Source: Chitinophaga rhizophila (GTDB lineage: Bacteria > Bacteroidota > Bacteroidia > Chitinophagales > Chitinophagaceae). Taken from it: DNA of 64,000 nt. The notes below the pieces were generated by a model. It did not search any database. It was not told where the DNA came from and saw nothing but the letters and a program-made list of their open reading frames with translations. Every line of letters starts with the position of its first letter. Within the stretch, counting starts at the first letter, position 1. The stretch covers positions 434,001 to 498,000 of the forward strand of contig NZ_JAICCF010000004.1 in assembly GCF_019492185.1 (NCBI RefSeq), read 5' to 3'. The position numbers and the translations under genes are program-made. Shown one piece after another: positions 1 to 7,133 of the stretch.

Positions 1-15
1 TGAGTTCTGATCCAT

Positions 16-51
16 AAAAAAGCACCAGTATAAAATACCGGGTGCTTTTTT
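16..51. terminator. Hairpin terminator with A and T tracts
   Basis: An 11-bp arm AAAAAAGCACC pairs with GGTGCTTTTTT around a short inner GTAT/ATAC stem. The T tract on one side and A tract on the other fit a rho-independent terminator usable in both directions. It probably ends a plus-strand gene lying just left of the window. Confidence 0.7.
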
Positions 52-73
52 ATATACTCATAGTATGGTATTT

Positions 74-101
74 GCTACAGTACTATATCATAAACTGTAG
101 C
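74..101. promoter_or_regulatory. Perfect 8-bp inverted repeat, candidate operator
   Basis: GCTACAGT and ACTGTAGC are exact reverse complements separated by 12 bases. The element sits 11 bases upstream of the ATG of the uvrA-like remnant. Placement and symmetry suggest an operator for a dimeric regulator, but no regulator gene is seen nearby that would obviously use it. It may be a leftover of the disrupted gene's control region. Confidence 0.4.
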
Positions 102-112
102 AGTATACATTT

Positions 113-196
113 ATGAAGGAAGGGCAATCAAAAAAAACATCGACCGGTGATTTTGTTCGTGTACGGGGTGCAAGGGTACACAATCTTAAAACTTAA
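113..196 (+). pseudogene. Truncated 5' end of a uvrA-like ABC excinuclease gene
   Basis: The ATG at 113 opens 27 codons ending in TAA at 194-196. Codons 15-26 read VRVRGARVHNLK, which is the highly conserved start of UvrA and its drug-resistance paralogues (normally continuing with N-[IVL]). The frame ends right where sequence matching the lipoprotein gene at about 3.4 kb begins, so the gene was cut after its first 26 codons. Everything else (Walker A, zinc modules, signature motifs) is absent. What is seen is the N-terminal motif and the breakpoint; that the gene was once full length is inferred. Confidence 0.7.
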
Positions 197-298
197 TTTT
201 CTACACGCTGCACATCCAGATGGTAAGTTACATTTTTCTTCATTAAATACAATCTTCTGACTGACTTGTCTCCTGGCGTCGCTCCTGCATGATAATAG
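189..298 (-). pseudogene. Duplicated fragment of the neighbouring lipoprotein gene
   Basis: About 110 bp here match positions 3290-3400 with only a handful of substitutions. Read on the minus strand it encodes the lipobox end and following residues (LLSCRSDARRQVSQKIV, then a Cys-rich stretch) of the 2948-3436 lipoprotein. It has no start codon or C-terminal part of its own. The join with the uvrA remnant falls within a short AAAAC shared by both sequences. It is a partial duplicate, not an expressed gene. Confidence 0.75.
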
Positions 299-306
299 AA
301 TAGCTA

Positions 307-696
307 TTATGTTTTAGACATTTCAGCATAAGTTACTTTATATCCTAAAAATACGCAGGGCAAAACACCTAAAACCATTAACACCCAAAACCAGATAGGG
401 TTCACAACCGACAACCATAGCCACCCCATAACCAGCATTATTAATTTACCAACTATCAGATTTTCTCTCGCTTTTCCTCCGATCTTTGTGGTAGCTATTC
501 CCCCTAAAAAACAGCTAACCCAGACACAAAAAAGTTTGATGATAAATTGAGAAATATTGGTGACAGCTAATTCCTGATTGATAAATATTTCCAAAGATGA
601 TGCGAACAACCACCCTTGTACCTTGGCAAAAAGAGAACTCAATGATCCTATCGTTCCGAATCCTACTATGACGGAAAGTATCTTTATGTAATTCAT
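307..696 (-). CDS. Small integral membrane protein, unknown function
   Basis: This 129-residue protein has about four hydrophobic segments (roughly residues 5-25, 50-67, 80-97 and 100-118) separated by short basic loops such as KIGGKAREN, so it should sit in the inner membrane. I do not recognise a family. It starts three bases after the stop of the FAD monooxygenase gene on the same strand, so the two are almost certainly co-transcribed and may act together, for example in handling a small hydrophobic compound. It is AT-rich like its neighbours. The function is unknown; only the membrane location is well supported. Confidence 0.75.
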   Translation of the reverse strand: MNYIKILSVIVGFGTIGSLSSLFAKVQGWLFASSLEIFINQELAVTNISQFIIKLFCVWVSCFLGGIATTKIGGKARENLIVGKLIMLVMGWLWLSVVNPIWFWVLMVLGVLPCVFLGYKVTYAEMSKT

Positions 697-699
697 TAT

Positions 700-1872
700 T
701 TAATTTATTTTAAAATTCAACTGGTCTTCCGTTAATACAATTGGATCAGTCATTATTTTTTGTACATCTGCATCAGAGGCAGCTCTGAATGAATGAACAA
801 ATCTGTTTAATTTTTCTTCACTGTCGGGGATAAATGATGCCGAATTATTTTTTGCATTTCCCTGAAATTTCTGAATCATAGGTTGCATGATCGTATCATA
901 GTTGGCACAAGCTGTTTTTAAATCATTGGGATTTTCGTAAATAAAATGAGCCAAGGCTTTTGCTCCGTAAATAGATAACGATGCCCCCATTCCCGATAGT
1001 GCTGTAGGACAATAGCCCGCATCTCCCAATAAAACCACATTGCGGTTTACTAAAGTGGGTGAATTTATCATGCCCATTTTATCAATAAACATAAGACCAT
1101 TATTCAAGAAACGATCTAACAAATACTGTACATCTTCATTGTATCCAGTAAAAGATGTTTTGAGTATTTCATTGGCTTTGTTTTGCATGGATGCTAAATC
1201 TCCTTTGTCGTGTATATAGCACTGAATGGCGATTTCATCGGAAGCAATGGGATAAATAGACAGCATCTTATTCACATCAATATAAATATTGAATTTGCCG
1301 ACCTCATAAGAATGATGCTCTTTCAATCGTCCGCCCATATAAAGCACATTGAAATTCTCCAGCGTACTTTCAGGAAAATAATTCTGTCTTGTTGTAGAGC
1401 GTAATCCCTCTGAAACGATAAGAAGGTCGGCTTCCAACACGGTTCCGTTGTTGAGTAAGATTTTGACTTTGTTTTCATCATACGTTAGTTTTTCAACAGA
1501 AGATGAAAAAAGAATATCCACTTCATCCTTTAAGTCATTGTATAAAACGTGATGCAGTCCGCCTCGTGTTATCAATACCGAACGTTCAATATTTTCGTTC
1601 ATTTTCTCATAGCTAAGACCTTTTATAATTGCATCGTTTGATTCCCTGAAATTTACAAATTCCGATGGGGATGATGCTTGCTGCAATTGTCCTGTTAATC
1701 CTAATTCGTCCATAATACGAACCCCAAAACTCTTGAGCGAAATAAGAAACCCAGATTTAGTAAATGATGTAGCTCTTTCCAAAACAGTCACTTTATGACC
1801 TTGTTTGCTCAATAGTTTTGCTGCAGTTAATCCGGCGATGCCTCCTCCTGAAATCACAATATTTTTTTTCAT
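700..1872 (-). CDS. FAD-dependent monooxygenase (TetX/PHBH-like)
   Basis: A class A flavoprotein monooxygenase of 390 residues. The N-terminus has the dinucleotide fold GGGIAGLTAAKLL followed by an acidic residue in VTVLER (residues 8-34). The second FAD motif LLGDAGYCPTALSGMGAS lies near residues 281-298. These are the hallmarks of NAD(P)H-dependent aromatic hydroxylases and TetX-type tetracycline-inactivating enzymes. The substrate cannot be read from sequence; no claim of tetracycline resistance is made. There is no signal peptide, so it is cytoplasmic. It forms a two-gene unit with the membrane protein downstream and is divergent from an AraC regulator 91 bases away, which is its likely controller. 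Confidence 0.88.
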   Translation of the reverse strand: MKKNIVISGGGIAGLTAAKLLSKQGHKVTVLERATSFTKSGFLISLKSFGVRIMDELGLTGQLQQASSPSEFVNFRESNDAIIKGLSYEKMNENIERSVLITRGGLHHVLYNDLKDEVDILFSSSVEKLTYDENKVKILLNNGTVLEADLLIVSEGLRSTTRQNYFPESTLENFNVLYMGGRLKEHHSYEVGKFNIYIDVNKMLSIYPIASDEIAIQCYIHDKGDLASMQNKANEILKTSFTGYNEDVQYLLDRFLNNGLMFIDKMGMINSPTLVNRNVVLLGDAGYCPTALSGMGASLSIYGAKALAHFIYENPNDLKTACANYDTIMQPMIQKFQGNAKNNSASFIPDSEEKLNRFVHSFRAASDADVQKIMTDPIVLTEDQLNFKIN

Positions 1873-1963
1873 TGTTTCTAAACTTTAATTTTATGCTGCA
1901 AATCTATTCTTGTATTAACAGATAAAATAGCCCAACTTAAACCAATAATAGTCCAAAAAAATT

Positions 1964-2917
1964 ATGTTTGATGAAAAGCGTAAAATGAGAAGACTTGCTG
2001 AAAAACTCGGTCTCTCCCTAGCTTCTATCGAAAAAGAAATAAAACTTTTGCATTTCAACCGATTGAACATTGTGGACTTGATGCCCGAAATGTTACTAAT
2101 GGTTCGCTCCTTAATTGCCGCCCAGACTTTTACTTATAAAAGAAAACCAATCGGGGTTATAGAAAAAGGATTGCTCATTTCGTTTCAAAATATTTTCATT
2201 ACGGAAGAAACTGGTAAAGCAATTGGCAAAAGAGCATTGAACAATCAGCCACATGTTCGCATTATGCCTTCGCATTTAGAAAGCCAAGTGCTATTTCCTA
2301 AAGATGTTCACGTACAGCAAATCACCATTTTAGTTGAACTGGAATACCTGAAACGTTTTGTAGGAAACGATGCAGATAAATTGGCTTATCTTTTTGATGT
2401 AGAAAAAACCTTCTGGATAGAAGAATTTATGTCACCTGAAATGTCTAATCTGGTTGCTGAATTGGCTAATCTTTCAACAGAAAACATTTTATCGCAAGCC
2501 TTTTATCGGTTAAAAGCCCTTGAACTTATTTATTTGCTTTTCAGTAATTTATTAAAAAGAGAAAAAACAGAACACCATCATCTTAGCAATGCTGAAATTG
2601 ATGCAGTTTATTTGGTTAGAAATACAATAGAATCAAATCTGGAAAAACCACTTACAAAAGATGAACTGGTAAAACTTAGTGGCATGAATGAGCTGAAACT
2701 AAGAAGGATATTTACACAAGTTTTTGGCAAAGGAATTTACGAATATTATAATCATTTGCGTATGCAAAAGGCGGCAAGACTATTAAAGCAAGAAGATCTC
2801 TCAGTTTCAGAAGTCGGCTACCAGTTAGGATTTAGTAATTTGAGTTATTTCGGAAGGTTATTTGAAAAACACTTTGGATTAAAACCAAAGAAGTGGAGTG
2901 ATAAAAATAGAATCTAA
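1964..2917 (+). CDS. AraC-family transcriptional regulator
   Basis: A 317-residue protein ending in a typical double helix-turn-helix AraC domain (about residues 215-312). It contains LTKDELVKLSGMNELKLRRIF as the first helix pair and LSVSEVGYQLGFSNLSYFGRLF as the second, followed by the FGLKPKKW end motif. The N-terminal 200 residues have no recognised ligand domain. It is divergent from the FAD monooxygenase/membrane protein pair and shares a 91-bp intergenic region with it, so it probably regulates that unit. It is AT-rich like the whole left end. Confidence 0.9.
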   Translation: MFDEKRKMRRLAEKLGLSLASIEKEIKLLHFNRLNIVDLMPEMLLMVRSLIAAQTFTYKRKPIGVIEKGLLISFQNIFITEETGKAIGKRALNNQPHVRIMPSHLESQVLFPKDVHVQQITILVELEYLKRFVGNDADKLAYLFDVEKTFWIEEFMSPEMSNLVAELANLSTENILSQAFYRLKALELIYLLFSNLLKREKTEHHHLSNAEIDAVYLVRNTIESNLEKPLTKDELVKLSGMNELKLRRIFTQVFGKGIYEYYNHLRMQKAARLLKQEDLSVSEVGYQLGFSNLSYFGRLFEKHFGLKPKKWSDKNRI

Positions 2918-2947
2918 AAACTTTTTGTCGCATTTTAATATTGCATG

Positions 2948-3436
2948 CTAATAGCCTACTAAATCAAATTTAGTAAAACCAAAAGCATGGTTCGTTAAAT
3001 TGTACTCGATAAAAAATGTATGACTTTCTGAAACCGATGAATTTATCGCTGCGTTCAAAAACCGAAGATATAATAAAATTAAACTCTCCTTCTTTACGTA
3101 CGTACCTTCAATAAATCCGCTAATGTATTGAAGGTCCTTGTTCTGGATATTAGCATAGTAAAAAGAATCCAGCGACAATACTGACCCGTACATAACTAGA
3201 TCAACTGCAAAACACCCTTGCGCTCCATCGCTCCGCGAAGTTTGATGCTTACCCTCCATTATCATTAGGGACACATTCTTATCACATCCAAAACTTAATT
3301 TTCGACATTCTGCACATCCAGACGGTACGTTACATTTTTCTTCATTAAGCACAATCTTCTGACTGACTTGTCTCCTGGCGTCGCTCCTGCATGATAATAG
3401 TATCGATAATAATCCTATTATGCTAAATATTTTCAT
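2948..3436 (-). CDS. Putative lipoprotein, unknown function
   Basis: I chose the inner start at 3436 because MKIFSIIGLLSILLSC is a clear lipoprotein signal with the lipobox Cys at residue 16; the longer frame only adds 13 residues in front. The mature part carries a Cys-rich stretch (CNVPSGCAECRKLSFGC) that could form disulfides in the periplasm. No family is recognised. About 110 bp of its 5' part are duplicated at 189-298. It converges with the AraC gene and lies in AT-rich accessory DNA. Confidence 0.7.
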   Translation of the reverse strand: MKIFSIIGLLSILLSCRSDARRQVSQKIVLNEEKCNVPSGCAECRKLSFGCDKNVSLMIMEGKHQTSRSDGAQGCFAVDLVMYGSVLSLDSFYYANIQNKDLQYISGFIEGTYVKKESLILLYLRFLNAAINSSVSESHTFFIEYNLTNHAFGFTKFDLVGY

Positions 3437-3582
3437 CAAAGCATTACTACATATACTTCCATAAACTCCTGTCATAAATTAAGCTGATTTTAGCTGTTGT
3501 GTTAGAACTTCTTGGAAGCTATTATGAGGCTTCTAATCTAATTACGTTTGTTGCGCGCCGAGTAAAAAATATCCGTAAATGT

Positions 3583-3975
3583 TTAATAATACTTTACAAC
3601 ATGCTCTGCAAACGAGATTTCTTCTGCTATTATATAGAAGAGTTTATCATCCTCGCCTTGTAGTTCAAAAACAAAATTGCCCTTTATGACACCATACTTC
3701 ATATTTATCACTTTTGCCTCCTCGCTAACGTCAATTAATCTAATTAAATCTTTCTCCGTCTCGATTGTCCATGCCATTACACAATCTACCGCGAAGACAT
3801 TCTTAAATCTAATTTCAAATTTATGACTATAGGTCAGGTTCTCATTCAGTCCCAACACCAGTCCATCCTCTGAATAAGAATATAGTTTAACATCTAAAAG
3901 TCGATGTTCCTTGATTGTTCTGTTTACTTCCTGCACTATGGCGTGCATCCTTATGGATAAATCAATGATTGACAT
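3583..3975 (-). CDS. Hypothetical protein (130 aa)
   Basis: A small soluble protein with mixed alpha/beta character, no signal peptide and no membrane segment. I recognise no family. The coding potential is supported by an uninterrupted 130-codon frame, a coherent amino-acid composition and tight spacing: its start lies 3 bases after the stop of the upstream membrane-protein gene, which implies an operon of three small genes (4895 to 3583, minus strand). Function unknown. Confidence 0.65.
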   Translation of the reverse strand: MSIIDLSIRMHAIVQEVNRTIKEHRLLDVKLYSYSEDGLVLGLNENLTYSHKFEIRFKNVFAVDCVMAWTIETEKDLIRLIDVSEEAKVINMKYGVIKGNFVFELQGEDDKLFYIIAEEISFAEHVVKYY

Positions 3976-3978
3976 CTA

Positions 3979-4386
3979 TTACTTTTTATGGGTAGAAATC
4001 ACCTGCGAGATCATCCAAAATAGAAAAATATACGTGGCGATAAACAGTAGAACACTGATTAGCATATTTACCTTGTATATAAAAATCAAATAAGCAACAC
4101 TTGCAAATATAACGGAGTTAATATACGTGACACTGGCCGAGGCGTTATATTTCAACTGCATATAATCTAAAAATGCTGATAAAAGTAAAAACCCAATTGT
4201 TACAAGCATCCCGATAAGTGGCAGTATGTCGGTATTTCTTGCCAGTTCCTGATTTTCAGGGTACGTTGAACTTGAGAGGCGAATTAGATGAGTCAGATTA
4301 ACAAGTAAACTTACAGAAAAAAGTATAGCTATTGAGGCCTTAACAAATAGCAATACACCAAGAAATATGCGCCTACTGTAACTCAT
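3979..4386 (-). CDS. Hypothetical membrane protein (135 aa)
   Basis: Contains about four hydrophobic segments (about residues 8-32, 52-70, 83-103 and 107-129), so an inner-membrane protein is expected. No family is recognised. It sits between two other small unknown genes on the same strand, 3 bases from the downstream one and 47 bases from the upstream one, suggesting co-transcription. The region shares the low GC content of the left 5 kb. Confidence 0.68.
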   Translation of the reverse strand: MSYSRRIFLGVLLFVKASIAILFSVSLLVNLTHLIRLSSSTYPENQELARNTDILPLIGMLVTIGFLLLSAFLDYMQLKYNASASVTYINSVIFASVAYLIFIYKVNMLISVLLFIATYIFLFWMISQVISTHKK

Positions 4387-4433
4387 CTCTTTTTACTTTT
4401 AAAAGTGATCCAGTTTTCCAATCCTCAAGGCTA

Positions 4434-4895
4434 CTACTTATCATCGTTTCTCATTCTTAAAATATAATATTTCGACCCTTTCGGGCCTATACTCCAGCCA
4501 TCAAAAATAGCAGACTGTGGTGTAAAAGTCCCTGAAATACTGTTTCCTGCCCCAGACTGCACAAAAATCTGATTGTTTACAATTCCTTCTACGGAGCCTT
4601 CCCAATTTTCGTAAAAGGCAATTTTGTGGTCTTTGATAAAAATAATCGGATGAGTAAATTCCTCATAAAATTCATAAGGCATGCCGATTGCCTGAGTGAT
4701 ATCCTCAAGATTAGGGATGCCTGACCATATATACACAGTATCCCAGTCAAAATTGGTAATAGACTTAAGATCTACTACACAGGGTTCCGCTTCTTCACAG
4801 GCTTTAATCCTTGCTATTATGTCACGATGCAATCTATTACATCCGGTACCAGTGACCAATAGCATTAGCAAGATGTAAAATCTACGTTTGCTCAT
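4434..4895 (-). CDS. Putative lipoprotein (153 aa), unknown function
   Basis: Begins with MSKRRFYILLMLLVTGTGC, a short basic start, hydrophobic core and lipobox Cys at residue 19, so it is probably exported and lipidated. The mature part contains acidic and aromatic residues but no domain I know. It is the first gene of a likely three-gene minus-strand unit with a membrane protein and a soluble protein. Function unknown. Confidence 0.68.
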   Translation of the reverse strand: MSKRRFYILLMLLVTGTGCNRLHRDIIARIKACEEAEPCVVDLKSITNFDWDTVYIWSGIPNLEDITQAIGMPYEFYEEFTHPIIFIKDHKIAFYENWEGSVEGIVNNQIFVQSGAGNSISGTFTPQSAIFDGWSIGPKGSKYYILRMRNDDK

Positions 4896-5381
4896 CTTAC
4901 AGGCTCGGTTTATTAGTCTTAAAATTTTTTTTGATCATTCGCAAATACACAATAGTTCGTAATTTCCTTGGGAAACCTTCCGGCCTATAAATGGATGGTT
5001 CTCACCTTCAGAATTTACATACTAAATGACTCCTACTATTCTTTCCCTCCTTCAAAATACGCTAAATTATAAATTTATTTAAAGTGACAAACACATTCTT
5101 CCCTTAATTATGTCCCCCATCCATCACACCCCTATCACCAACCTCTTGAAATCAATTCCCTCTATGAAACGCAACTGACGATCGGCGGTACCCACAATTT
5201 GCTGTTAGACAATGGTTAATATTCGGTACAAAGCTGACACCTGATCGGTATTTCAAGTACACTAATATATCCCGGGGATATTGAAGTGTTCTTGAAGTGT
5301 ACTCTTAATGAAGTTAAAGTGTAAAAGCCATAGCAGTATCATGCACTATCTTTAGGACAACAAACCTCAAAATCAACTATT
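4896..5381. other. Intergenic region without recognised gene
   Basis: About 490 bp separate the AT-rich block from the next plus-strand gene. No ORF of credible length or RNA gene is seen. A TATCTTTA sequence at 5347-5354 resembles the Bacteroidota -7 element (one mismatch to TAnnTTTG) and could drive the 5382 gene, but a good -33 element was not identified. Confidence 0.4.
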
Positions 5382-5921
5382 ATGGCTATCGTCAAAGACA
5401 ATATCCTCCTGCAGCTTGTACGGGGCTCTATCGGAAAACACATTACTATTTATGAAAGGAACGGGCAGGTCATCATGGCGAAAAAGCGTGGTCCATCGAG
5501 TAGAAAGCCCACTGCAAAGCAATTGGAAGCCAGGCAGAAGATGACCATCGCAGCAGCATACGCTAGAAAACTGCTCAACGATCCGGAGTTGAAAGCGTAC
5601 TATTCCTCGCTGGCAGGACCAGGCCAGAATGCTTATAACATGGCAATAAAAGATGCCTATAATTCCCCTGAAATTCAGAACATTATATTAGAAGATCAGG
5701 CGGTAGTAGTAACTGCCAAAGATGAATTTCGGGTGGCAGAAGTAAAAGTGCAGGTAATTGATGCAGCAGGTGTGATCATTGAACGCGGTAAGGCTGTTCT
5801 GGCAAGAAACGGGGTAGACTGGTATTACGAGACTGCCGCCCGGCCTGTGGGAGGAAAGATTGTAATAATGGCTGTGGATTTGCCTGGAAAAGAAACGGTC
5901 AGAGAGCTGTTATTGGTCTAA
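5382..5921 (+). CDS. Hypothetical protein (179 aa), DUF6266-like N-terminus
   Basis: The N-terminal part, with GSIGK, an aromatic/basic strand and RKPTAKQLEARQKM (about residues 16-52), recalls the start of DUF6266-type proteins common in Bacteroidota. The match is only partial and from memory. Residues 110-179 are beta-rich. There is no signal peptide. It is a single gene with a possible -7 element 28 bases upstream. Function unknown; the coding call is firm from length and composition, the family hint is weak. Confidence 0.7.
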   Translation: MAIVKDNILLQLVRGSIGKHITIYERNGQVIMAKKRGPSSRKPTAKQLEARQKMTIAAAYARKLLNDPELKAYYSSLAGPGQNAYNMAIKDAYNSPEIQNIILEDQAVVVTAKDEFRVAEVKVQVIDAAGVIIERGKAVLARNGVDWYYETAARPVGGKIVIMAVDLPGKETVRELLLV

Positions 5922-6045
5922 AATATCGTACCGGTCAACTTATCATGACACAAAAATTAGTTATTGTATCGCTATTCTGTAATAGCGACAGACCGATGCA
6001 TTCCCCTCATTTTCCCCCAATCCTTACCCGACCACAGGCCTTCTG

Positions 6046-6891
6046 CTAAAACGCCCTCGTTCTTCCAATATAGATATTCCGCGCGTTCAGATAGGTATCT
6101 GCCGTCGGACCAGGACTTCCGCCGGAGCCTTCCATCTGCATATTGATGATAACATAGAACGGTTTACCTACAAAGTTGGCATTGTGTACACCTTTCCATA
6201 CCCCATCGATGTAATAGTGGATATCAACGTGGGTGGCGCTCACTTTGGTGATCCAGGCACGATACGTATGCCAGTTGCCCGGAGAAGACACTGTTGTCAG
6301 TATCGTGGAAACATCTGAAGGTGTTCTGAAGGTGTTCTGCCAGTTTGTGGCATTACCTTTGAACTCCATGATGTCACTTTCCGGAGGCCAGCTGTTGACA
6401 CCTGTCAGCCAGAATGCCGGCCATGATCCTGTTACGGTCGGGACCTGGAAGTCGCATTTGACTTCCCAGTTCGGGAACTGATCATTAACAAGCACATGCT
6501 GTTTGGTATTGACAGCGCCTGAATGATACCGGATGGGTAAAAACGGGTCTGAACTGCTGTTTCCTTCGTTCCAGTTGATCCGGGTAGCCTTGATGGTCAG
6601 GACGCCGTTGTTCAGGTAAATGTGATTATGATCTGTAGGGCTGCCATACATACGGGCTGTGCCATTATGGTCTGATCCCCACGGATAAAGATAGTTCCAG
6701 GCTGCTTCAAAAGCAGAATAGCTGGCAAAAGTGGAATTGTCTATAACTGTCTCCCAGGTCGCAGCGGCTACTGCTGCCTGCTGCTGGCCATCTAGGGAGA
6801 TCCGGGGCGCCTGCTCTGTGGCTGACTGCTTCTGGCAGCCAAACACAAAGGGGTAACATAGTACAAGCATCAGTCCGGTTAGTGTTTTCAT
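6046..6891 (-). CDS. Glycoside hydrolase family 16 lipoprotein
   Basis: The start at 6891 was chosen because MKTLTGLMLVLCYPFVFGC is a lipoprotein signal (Cys 19); the longer frame adds 60 unlikely residues. The family-16 active-site motif ExDxxE is present as E171-S-D173-I-M-E176, giving nucleophile, assisting Asp and acid/base. It is surrounded by the usual WPAFWLTG and PPESDIMEFKG context of a concanavalin-like beta-sandwich. Enzymes of this family cut beta-1,3/1,4-glucans or galactans; the exact glycan cannot be told here. It is likely exported and lipid-anchored. It stands alone, with no sus genes adjacent. Confidence 0.88.
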   Translation of the reverse strand: MKTLTGLMLVLCYPFVFGCQKQSATEQAPRISLDGQQQAAVAAATWETVIDNSTFASYSAFEAAWNYLYPWGSDHNGTARMYGSPTDHNHIYLNNGVLTIKATRINWNEGNSSSDPFLPIRYHSGAVNTKQHVLVNDQFPNWEVKCDFQVPTVTGSWPAFWLTGVNSWPPESDIMEFKGNATNWQNTFRTPSDVSTILTTVSSPGNWHTYRAWITKVSATHVDIHYYIDGVWKGVHNANFVGKPFYVIINMQMEGSGGSPGPTADTYLNARNIYIGRTRAF

Positions 6892-7133
6892 AATGTGGGT
6901 TTTAAAAATTAGCAAAATCATGAGGAGTCCTATTCGCAGAATGCCTGTGGCTGGTAAGAATAAGTTAACAATAAGAGAGATATTAGTTACATTTATGTGT
7001 TGAATGGATGATCTAATATAACCTATACACCGTTTAGTACCAATCAAGTGGACAACACGGTATTTCATCATTCATTAGTAACGGTCTCAATGACCGGAAA
7101 ATAAACATTTTCCTGAACAATCTCATTGTGTAA

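Noticed and set aside
700..1872. Calling the FAD monooxygenase a tetracycline-resistance enzyme
   Set aside because: Shared flavin motifs define only the broad family; substrate residues cannot be judged from sequence alone.
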